This document shows, piece by piece, positions 56,091-64,000 of a DNA stretch of 64,000 nucleotides (positions are counted from its first letter, which is position 1; the number at the start of each line of letters is the position of its first letter). The notes beneath the pieces are model-generated. The model saw nothing but the letters and a program-made list of their open reading frames with translations. It was not told the origin of the DNA and did not search any database. Both the position numbers and the translations under genes were made by a program. The stretch lies in assembly GCF_001649575.2 (NCBI RefSeq), contig NC_051449.1:22568462-22632461 (forward strand), given 5' to 3'. This DNA comes from Kryptolebias marmoratus (Eukaryota > Chordata > Actinopteri > Cyprinodontiformes > Rivulidae).

Positions 56091-56807
56091 CAGGGGTCTC
56101 CAACCTTTACAGTCAAAAGAACCATTTCTGCCCTTTTTCCCATTAAAAAAAACTTGTCCAGAGCCACAAAACTATTTGAAGATTGAAAAAAAGGTATAAT
56201 GCAACTCATTATTAAGTTTTACTTAACTACTACAAATAAAAATTAGTTTCTTATAAATTGAGCAAGCAAAATAATCTGAAAAAATACCAAACTCCTATAA
56301 AGAAAGAAAAAACAATTTGTCTAAACCCTTACTATATTTGTGGAAAATGAATAAGTACTCCACCTTGAAACAATAAGGCATATATATTAGCACCTAAGAT
56401 AATTATTTGAATAAACATGAAAAGTAGGAGTTTGTTAGAGTTTTAATTGTGACTCATTGATTTTTTAAAAATAAACTCTGATACCATTAACTATATGTTT
56501 TATGAAAGACAAATCATTATCATTTTTATTGTTCTCAGAATGATTTCCCATATTTTTGCAGAACACCTCAGTCCATATAATAGTAATGCAGCATGTTTGT
56601 AAAACTGCACTTTTTTCCCCCCTCACCAACTTGATTCACATTTAGCAGAAAACTGGTCAAGAAAATTGCTGAAATTAGCTTTTCCTGTTGGGGTTATAAA
56701 TATAAATATTAATTTCTATGCTATTTTTGGTTAAAGTTGCAACAAGTCACTTACAGAGGAACCAAAGAGCTGCACAGGGCCCCAGAGCAGCAGGTTACAA
56801 ACCCCTG
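56091..56807. mobile_element. hAT-like non-autonomous element
   Basis: Ends CAGGGGTCTCCAACCTTTA and GCAGGTTACAAACCCCTG are imperfect inverted repeats of the hAT CAGGGGTC type. AGAACCATTTCTG / GAACCAAAGAGC near the ends are characteristic of this fish family. Interior AT-rich, non-coding. Confidence 0.7.
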
Positions 56808-56809
56808 GG

Positions 56810-57514
56810 AGTTAGGTTTAGGGCTAAGTTATGGATTGAGTTTGCACCAGTTCATTTTTTTTTTTCTGTTGGTTAGGGTTAAGGGTATAGTCTGTGTTGG
56901 GCAACAGAAATGATTGGAAGTCAATCACTGATGTTAATAAATATGGACAAAGTGCCTCTGCCTTTGCCATTTCTCAGATTGATGCCAAAATTTCCTTTTT
57001 TGAGAGCTATGTTGAGGCTGTGCATCTGAAGTGCGCAGCCTCCTACACACCCTCCCAACTTGCTGACAGGCTGTGTGTGACACTGTTAGTCATAGTGTAT
57101 CAGGACACTTTTCTTTAAGCCTCAAATAACTAATTAAGACTGAACACATGAGAAAAATGCATACTTGAACAAACAGCAGAAAAATAAGAACTACCTAAAT
57201 CAACAAAAATTAACACTTGAAAAATATTATCTGAAGTGTATTTATATTATTTAGTCAATACAATTTCTTATTCATTTACATGGAGGGACAGGACTTAAAA
57301 ACTGTACGGCAGCAGGGACCAGTAGTCCCTTTGTCCTAATTTGGTGAAATGTTATTTTTTGGGTTTAGGGTTAGGTTTATGGCAGAGGGCTGATTTGAAT
57401 TTAGGTTAGTGTTAGGGTGAGGCATGTACTGTTAATGATTAGGTTTAGAGTAAGGTGTTAGGCTACATAAAGAATGGAAGTCAAAACAATGTCCTGATAG
57501 CAATAGAAATGTAA

Positions 57515-57580
<66 letters not shown>
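56810..57580. repeat. Fish intronic repeat ending in a 60-bp (GT)n tract
   Basis: Irregular GTTAGGGTTAAGG / GGGTTTAGGGTTAGG words, then ATAGAAATGTAAACCTG leading straight into (GT)30 at 57519-57578. A common fish repeat whose 3' end is the GT tract. Confidence 0.65.
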
Positions 57581-57589
57581 ATGCTTCCA

Positions 57590-58130
57590 GGGGTTGTGTG
57601 CTGGAGGGGCATGTAAGGGTGTGAGGTCGGCAGCATCCCCTCTCCTGATGAATTAGCTGGCATATGCAAGCGATGAATTACCAGGCACCAGCAGTCAATT
57701 ATACAGAGAACACGGATCCTGCGCCTGTGGCCCTGGGGCCCCTTTTCCAATTCAGAGAGTGATTTTCCTAAAATGTCGAGGGGAAGAGGAAAGGAGAGAA
57801 GCTGCCTTGAAGGAGTTGATGACGAGAGATTGGAAAAAAAGAGATGTATAACAATATATGTGTGTTCTCACCCTCTTCACCTTTTTCTCTCCATCGTCCT
57901 CTCCCTCTCAGATCAAATGCAGGAGTGCCGCGTGAAAATGCAAAAGGCTATTATCAGGCCTTCAGAGTAGCCGAATGCCACTTATGATGGATGAGTGTGG
58001 GATTTGGAAAGGCCTCCTGTCAAACACCGGTTATTTCCCTTCCATAAGTGGTCCTCTCTGTTCCTCACCTGTCTCATGCATTGAAACAAGGCATCTGGTT
58101 GAAATAGGCCTAAGTGGAAGACATTTGTAA
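57590..58130. promoter_or_regulatory. Candidate conserved non-coding element(s)
   Basis: 57640-57730 (GATGAATTAGCTGGCATATG, then CAAGCGATGAATTACCAGGC, CAGTCAATTATACAGAG) and 57910-58110 (CAGGAGTGCCGCGTGAAAAT, TAAGTGGTCCTCTCTGTTCC) are complex, repeat-free and dense in TAATTA/ATTA cores, typical of vertebrate developmental enhancers. No coding potential. Conservation is inferred. Confidence 0.35.
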
Positions 58131-58455
58131 TTTAGTGAAATGGGCACACACACATGCACACACTGTCTCATGATATTTCTGCCATTTAATTTCTAACCTT
58201 TTTCAGAGGGGCAGGGAGAACAGAGTGTTTCTGGTCTGTAATATTTGTGAAAGAATGAGGAAGGTGAACTTGTTAGATTAAAACCACTGTTGTCATTACT
58301 GGTCAGAGAATTTATTTTAAAGATTTGCAATAAACATGATGTAGAAAACAAGAAGATGAGCAACAACAATAAAATGCTACATCGAGGAAGGAGACAATGG
58401 AAGATTTGTACCAATTGTTTAAAGCAGTAGTGATTTTTAAAAGAAGGCAATGTCT
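58130..58455. other. Unassigned spacer
   Basis: No feature recognised. Confidence 0.4.
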
Positions 58456-58790
58456 GGTTGGGGAGAGTTGGTCAAACCTAAAATGCAGGCAGACAAGGAG
58501 GAATTAAAAGAAAGCCTAATTTATTATCAAAGGAAAACAAAAGGCTGACAAGGCAGGAACTAAAATTAATTAACAAAAACCAGGGTTGCAAAGAACACGA
58601 GGAAAAACCAAACTGCACATAGGAGGGAAAATGAACCAGCAGGGGAGTGTAGGAGATGACAAGGTTTTAAAAGCTGAAAGTGGACACAGGTGACTGATTA
58701 AGAACGAGGGACAGGTGTGGGTGGTTGAGCCAGGCTGACAGATACTGAGCAGAGGAAAGGTGAACACAAAGGGCACAAGGAAGCCAATGT
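58455..58790 (-). mobile_element. LTR fragment, family of 15989-16438
   Basis: AAAGGCTGACAAGGCAGGAA, then GGACACAGGTGACTGATTAA, then GAACGAGGGACAGGTGTGGG: the family middle in minus orientation, truncated at both ends. Confidence 0.6.
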
Positions 58791-59570
58791 CGCAGATAAA
58801 GGTAAACCATGTTTATCTGGCTGGTGTTGACATCCACTTAGCTTCTGTTTGAATAGTTTGTTGTTTGGATGAACCGGGTTGGGCTCAAAATTCACAGAAA
58901 TGTACATGGAGAAAGTTTTCTAAGGTTCTTCCTGTTACAAACGGAATGATTTATGCTTCACTTTTCAGTTTGAAACAAGAAAGCTCCTTGGCTGATGAAC
59001 AAAATGTCTTCAAAAATTAAAAGAAAATTCAGTTGCTTTTGTTTGAGCCTAAAGGGATAACCATGCCCTGGATGCCTGAGAACTTTCAACAACAAACTAT
59101 AAGCAAATCACATCCAAAGACAAATCCAAATCACACAGTCTAAATCTGTCCACAGCTCTTATCTTTCACCAAGTTGCTTTTGATAAACAAACTTATTTCA
59201 CTATGCTTGGAGCTCCCAGTGAAACTAAACACCATAATAAAGAAAAATGAGGATAATATGAGCTTAAAATGAGCAAGCAGCAGCAAGTAACATAAATCAG
59301 ATTTAAATCCAAAAGTTTAAGACTACCAAAACAACACCAGTAACAAAAGATTTTTATATTTGAGGAATGACTTTAAACACAAGATATGATAAAACTTTAA
59401 GAGAGTTTCAAGTCAAAAGAAAAATGAAGACAATACAAATTGAATAAAACACATACCTGTCATCTGCACACAATGCATAAACTCAAAATTTATTTTATTT
59501 TATTTTTTTCAAAAACGCAACGAGAAAAAAAAGGAGTTGTAATCTACCAAAGCAATGATGGTGGTTTACT
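58790..59570. other. Unassigned spacer
   Basis: AT-rich, no feature recognised. Confidence 0.4.
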
Positions 59571-59995
59571 CAGTTAGCAGAATATTGTTAAAAATAACAC
59601 ATTCATAGCTGCTGTAATCCTACATCATGAAGGTGTAGAAGCACATATAGTGATTTCATTAAAATCTGTTCAGTGGTTAACAGGATATTTTGTGAAAAGA
59701 CCAACAGGGTGGACTCCGATAGTTAATTCTAAAGTTTTAAGCTAAAACTTTGATCGATGAGTAACACTTGAAGTAAATGTTGTGAATGACTCTCAGCTAC
59801 TACCTCACCAAAAAATGAAGTATTTGTATAACTGACTGAGTTGAAGCCATTTTTGAGTTTTCTAAAGTCAGTTGCTGTGGCAACCAACATGAATTGGGTT
59901 AGCTTCAAAAGGTAATGAGTTTTACATGTTATACATCTAATAAATATTTCCTGGAAGTTTCAATAAAATATATCAAGTAGTTCATGAGATCCATC
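59570..59995 (+). repeat. Dispersed repeat DR, copy 14
   Basis: GTTGTGAATGACTCTCAGCT then ACTACCTCACC at about 59790, followed by TGCTGTGGCAACCAACATGA and an end near TTCATGAGAT. Confidence 0.72.
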
Positions 59996-60150
59996 CATCC
60001 GTCTTTTACTGCTTATATGTAGTTGAGTTGCAACTGGTCCAGGAGGGAAACCCAGACATCCCTGTCCCCAGCGACACTCTCTAACTCCTCCTGAGGGATC
60101 CCAAGTTGTTCCCAGGCCAGAGAGGATACATAATCCCTACAGCAAGTGAG
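59995..60150 (-). repeat. Fish LINE-related repeat fragment
   Basis: CCCAGACATCCCTGTCCCCA, then TCCTCCTGAGGGATCCCAAG, then GTTCCCAGGCCAGAGAGGAT is a widespread fish repeat segment. Confidence 0.6.
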
Positions 60151-60300
60151 AAATACAAACGCAGACAAATTTGTTTGTACCCATTTATTAAAGGAAGAAA
60201 AAACCAACAACTAAAAACCAACTAAAGAAAATCAGTAATTGCTTTAAAATTTTTGTTCAACAGAATATTTTTAAAAAACAAAACTGATGAAGTTGACCTT
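60150..60300. other. Short unassigned spacer
   Basis: A-rich, no feature. Confidence 0.4.
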
Positions 60301-60399
60301 AATAAAACCAATGCTATCCTATAAAAGACTGAAACTAATTTGTCCACAGGGACATGTTAAACTCAGGTGTGTCCTGTAATCAGCATCACAGGTGTCTTC

Positions 60400-61745
60400 A
60401 GTCCTGTAATCAGTCAGTCCACCTGTTTAAAGGATGAAAGTAGTCACAGGGCTGTTTGGTATCATGGTGTGTACCACACTGAACATGGAGCACAGAAAGC
60501 TGAGGACAGAGTTATCTCAGAAGCTTAGAAAGACAATGATGGACGTCATGTTAAAGGTAAAGACTATAAGACCGTCTCCAAGCAGCTTGATGTTCCTGAG
60601 ACTACAGCTGCTCAGATTATTCAGAAGGTTAAGGTCCACAGGACTGGAGACAACCTGGTTGTGACTGTAATAAGACAATTGATGACAAACTGAAGAAACA
60701 GAAAATATGATGGGGTTGCTGTGGTGCAGCAGTAGGGCAGCCATCTTGGGACCTGAAAGTCTTAACTTCACAGTATCCTTGAGTAAAACACCTAATTTCT
60801 GACTACTCCTTGCGTGCTGCTCCACTTGTTTGTCTCAAATGTGTGATGGGTCAAATGCAGAGAACAAATTTCATCATTGTATGGGTACATACAATGACAA
60901 CATGTAGCACTTACTTACATGAATGGAAACCAAAAATCCCAGAACAACCAAAGAAATGAGAGGTGAACTCCAAGGTCAAGGGTCATCAGTGTCACACCGT
61001 TGATCACTGAGCAAAAGAGGACTTAATGGAAGGTGGCTGAGGGAGACACCAAATTATAAAAAATCTGGACTGGAATTTGCCAAAATCCATATTGCTGAGC
61101 CAAAAATGTTTCTGTAAGAATGTCCTTTGGACAGATGAGACAAAACTGGAGCTTTTTGGTGACAAGTCCCATCAGCTCTTTGTTCACAGAGCCAAAAATG
61201 AAACATCCAAAGAAAAGAACCCTGTACCTACAGAGAAAGGTACAGGGAGGAGGCTTAGTTCTTTTCTGGGGCTGCTTTGCTGAATCTGACACAGGATGTC
61301 AGATGCAAGGCTATCAATCTCAAGGCAATCAAGATATTTTGGAGCTTAATGTGCTGCTCAGTGTCAGAAAGCTCTGTTCTGTCTCCTGTCTTTTTGTCAA
61401 TCCCACTGTCTCCAGACCATACAACATAGCTGATCTTACCACTGACTTGTAAATGATAATGACCAAACCCACAGTTAAAAACATCAAGAATGGCTCAGAT
61501 CCAAACACTGGACTGTTCTGAAGTGTCCTTCTGAGCCCTGATCTAAATCCTGTTGAACGTCTGTGGAAGGAGCTGAAACCTTCAAATCTGAGACAGATGG
61601 AGCAGTTTGTTCAGGAGGAGTGGACCAAAATACTTGTGGACAGGTGCAGAAGACTCAGAGAGAGGTACAGAAATCACCTGACTGCAGTGATTGTCTCAGA
61701 AAGATGGGCAACAAAATATTAAGGACACTATTCTTTTTGTCTGTT
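60400..61745 (+). mobile_element. Tc1-like transposon, decayed and interrupted by a SINE
   Basis: Order of parts: helix-turn-helix region at 60510-60660 (HVKGKDYKTVSKQLDVPETT, then AAQIIQKVKVHRTG, across a frameshift); SINE insert 60705-60918; first catalytic part at 61110-61280 (WTDETKLELFGDKSHQLF; then GGGLVLFWGCFAES); last part at 61530-61720 (PDLNPVERLWKELK, then FVQEEWTKI, then HLTAVIVSERWATKY). The DDE middle is degraded; inactive. Confidence 0.8.
60705..60918 (+). repeat. SINE inserted in the Tc1-like element
   Basis: GGGGTTGCTGTGGTGCAGCA head and GTGATGGGTCAAATGCAGAG then AACAAATTTCATC tail are those of a common fish SINE. It separates the two halves of the transposase. Confidence 0.65.
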
Positions 61746-61759
61746 CTTTTTGCTATTTT

Positions 61760-61950
61760 TATAACAAACAGAGAGTTGAGTCCAGCAATTAATGTCAGAA
61801 TTTAAACAAAGACGAAGCACAGAATACTGTATGTTGAGGATGAGTACCAGCTACTACCACAACATAATTTATAAACATTTTCAGTTAGCTGAAACAGCCA
61901 TCTTGAGTTGTGATGCCTCTAATTGATTAAGCTGTAGATATTTCACCAGA
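61760..61950 (+). repeat. Dispersed repeat DR, partial copy 15
   Basis: GAGTTGAGTCCAGCAATTAA, ACCAGCTACTACCACAAC and CAGCCATCTTGAGTTG. Deleted internally. Confidence 0.65.
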
Positions 61951-62079
61951 CCAGTGTGTGTACACTGTTCTGTTTGTTTTCACATGTTCAAACTTAAAAA
62001 AACAAGATAACCTACAGATCATTAGGAAACTGAGGATGTAAAAGCTTTAAACATAAATTATACACTAATGACCTCTTTG

Positions 62080-62300
62080 TTTTTTTTTTTAATCTTCTAG
62101 TTACTTCTCTGACCTGATGGAATGTGGTTCGGTATATGGACTCTGCATATCATTGCTTTCGATTTAGACAAATGTCTCTTCCTCTCATCACATGGATTTT
62201 AGCAAAGCTGTCGGGACTATGAAATGAGCTACTCTCCGAAGTCACAGCATTCCTTTGGGAGGAGCAGCCCCATCACTTCCTCTATTACCCCCTCACACAC
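62080..62300. promoter_or_regulatory. Candidate conserved non-coding element
   Basis: Complex, repeat-free block (GACCTGATGGAATGTGGTTC, TGCATATCATTGCTTTCGAT, GGATTTTAGCAAAGCTGTCG) between a DR scrap and CA-rich DNA. No exon found. Conservation inferred only. Confidence 0.3.
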
Positions 62301-62500
62301 TCTTACATCTTCCTACACACCTTCTCACACACACATCATCTCCTCCTGCCCCGCGGCGACATGCGCTCCACAACGGAGAACAGAGTGGTTTGGGAAATGA
62401 TGGTCATTTATAACTGCCTGACACCGTATCCCACCACCTCAAACTATCGCACACACACACCCACGCACACAAACACTCACAGGTATACACACACACACAA
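62300..62500. repeat. Irregular CA-rich simple repeat
   Basis: Interrupted (CA)n / CACACTC tracts. Confidence 0.75.
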
Positions 62501-63100
62501 ACCAATACTGAGAGTTTGGAGAGAAAGTGAAAACAGAGAGATAGGAGACAAAAGGAGAACTGGATAATGTCACAAACATATAAACACCTAACTGCACAGA
62601 GAAGCACTTCGCTGAAGTGTCACATAACATCTAAGATCCTGTAACTGAGAGAGATATGTATGTGCTATTTATTCATCCATTTTTTGTTGCTCGTTTGTCC
62701 TGTTTAAAACTGAGGGGGCAGCCAGACTGGTGCTCTGGTGCCATTCTCCAGCACTCAGTGGCTGAGAGGCAGGTTACACACCAACACCAACAACACAGAG
62801 TCACATTGGACAAACAGACAAACATGTCTGTTTTAAACTATGGGAGGAAACCAAAATACCTGCACAACTCAACAATTAGGACTGGAGACCTTGCTTTGAG
62901 ATGACAGTGCAAATAAAAGACCTTGAAGAATAATGTGCTCTTAGGTTTTCACAGTGAATGCATTTAAGTTCTGTTGCTGTTATTACTTCTTGTCACTAGA
63001 GGGCACTCCTGTGACAGCTTATGTCAGAAAATATTGTGTGAGAAGACGTATGAAGTAAGACAGAAGAAATGACACAGAAGAAATGTATTTTGTAATGGAA
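62500..63100. other. Unassigned spacer
   Basis: TCACTAGAGGGCACTCCTGT near 62993 is a CTCF-like word; otherwise nothing recognised. Confidence 0.4.
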
Positions 63101-63500
63101 TGGAGTTTTAAATTGGGTTGATCACAAAAGTTAATCAGTTGTACATGTACATCTATTTATTACTTTCTGAATGTTTCATTATAATCTGTCCAGTGATTCA
63201 TGAGATATTTTGCTAACAGACAAACAGGGCTAGCTCCAATACGTAGTGCTAAAATTTTAAGCAAAGATTTTGCACAATGAGTGGCACTTGGAGTACATGT
63301 TGTGAATGACTTTCAGCTACTACCACACCAAGTTTTAGCACAGTATCTGTACAATTGACTGAATGTAGCCAGTTTGTACTTACTAAGGTCAGCTAGCTGT
63401 GGCAGACATCTTGAAAGGCTTTAGTTCCAAAGGTTAATCAGAGGTTCATCCAATAATTTTATGTTTCATTAAAAAATTTCTAATAAGTCAAGATATACTG
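63100..63500 (+). repeat. Dispersed repeat DR, copy 16
   Basis: GAGATATTTTGCTAACAGAC, then GTTGTGAATGACTTTCAGCT then ACTACCACACC, then TGTGGCAGACATCTTGAAAG. Confidence 0.75.
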
Positions 63501-63529
63501 TAGTTTACTTTAAATATGCTTCCATTAAG

Positions 63530-64000
63530 TAAAGTTATTAGACAACACAATATACAATTTCATTGTTATGCTGATGATACACAGTTATATATCTATAAAA
63601 CCTGATGAATCAAATCAGTTACTTAGATTGAAAACATGTCTTAAAGACATAAACCTGGATGACTCTTAATTTTCTGGTTTTAATCTCAGGCGAGACAGGT
63701 AGTTGTTTTTGAACTGGAGCATCTTAGGAACAAACTTTGCAGCCTTTTCTCTTCCTCCGGATGGCAAAAAGTTGGCCTATAGTTTTAATGTAAAGAACCT
63801 TAGTGTTATTTTTATCCCCCACATTAAAAATGTTACAGCAACGGGTTCTTCGACCTGTGTGTCACTAAAATTAGAAACACCTCGTCTCAAAATGATGCAG
63901 AAAAACTGGTCCATTTATTTGTCATGTCTTTGCTGGACTATTGTATGTCTTTATTATCTGGGTGTCCAAAAAAACTTATATCTTTAGTCAATCTAATATG
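63530..64000 (+). mobile_element. LINE reverse-transcriptase fragment running off the window
   Basis: Broken frames read [12 protein letters not shown] near 63560-63595 (the reverse transcriptase active site, Asp pair intact), then LKTCLKDI, then near 63880-63990 SSQNDAEKLVHLFVMSLLDY, matching the palm-thumb region of a fish LINE. 5'-truncated and frameshifted. Confidence 0.75.

Noticed and set aside
56810..57460. GTTAGGG words as interstitial telomere repeat
   Set aside because: The TTAGGG units are isolated and irregular; they belong to a common fish interspersed repeat ending in (GT)n.
57519..57578. GT tract and other CA/GT arrays as CRISPR-like or functional arrays
   Set aside because: They are plain dinucleotide microsatellites with no spacers.
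1..64000. tRNA, rRNA or known small RNA genes
   Set aside because: I saw no cloverleaf with intact A and B boxes; the tRNA-like words belong to SINE remnants.

Overview
This is vertebrate, almost certainly teleost fish, nuclear DNA. The coding sequence is split into short exons with GT/AG introns, and the rest is packed with typical fish mobile DNA: Tc1-like transposons, CR1/L2-like LINEs, an I/Nimb-like LINE end, solo LTRs, hAT-like and other MITEs, SINE tails and (CA)n tracts. The species cannot be fixed from the sequence. I could assemble two protein-coding genes exon by exon; both splice into open frames with consensus splice sites.

(1) gadd45a lies on the minus strand (coding exons between 11651 and 7962). 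It has four coding exons of 41, 102, 220 and 114 bp and encodes a 158-residue stress sensor. A CpG-containing upstream flank carries an octamer and a CCAAT box. Intron 3 carries a candidate p53 half-site cluster next to a perfect AP-1 site. Introns 2 and 3 also host a Tc1-like element, a dispersed repeat, a hAT-like MITE and a BED-finger-like transposase scrap.

(2) An SLC6 Na+/Cl- dependent transporter lies on the plus strand (27835 to 40537). It has 14 coding exons and encodes 604 residues. It belongs to the GABA/betaine/taurine/creatine branch, but has Asn at a substrate-site position where the relatives I know carry Glu, Tyr, Gly or Phe. Its Na+ and Cl- ligands are intact, so it looks functional with a possibly shifted substrate preference. 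Its introns hold solo LTRs, a TTAA-ended MITE and LINE scraps.

Layout: 1-7.3 kb, Tc1-like fragments and unassigned DNA. 7.3-12 kb, gadd45a. 12-13.2 kb, CpG-containing DNA with no assigned gene. 13.2-18.4 kb, dispersed repeat, SINE and two opposed LINEs, one split by a solo LTR. 18.4-27.8 kb, LTR elements including a wrecked Ty3/gypsy copy, dispersed repeats and a perfect 31-bp hairpin. 27.8-40.5 kb, the SLC6 gene. 40.6-55 kb, mostly repeats. 55.2-58.1 kb and 62.1-62.3 kb, repeat-free non-coding blocks that look like conserved regulatory DNA. 63.5-64 kb, a LINE cut by the window edge.

The most distinctive non-genic feature is one dispersed repeat family with at least 16 copies on both strands. 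Its longer copies contain a tandem unit of about 300 bp with a YY1-like GCCATCTTGA core, and their ends resemble short inverted repeats. I know of no functional link between the two genes; they appear to be neighbours only.
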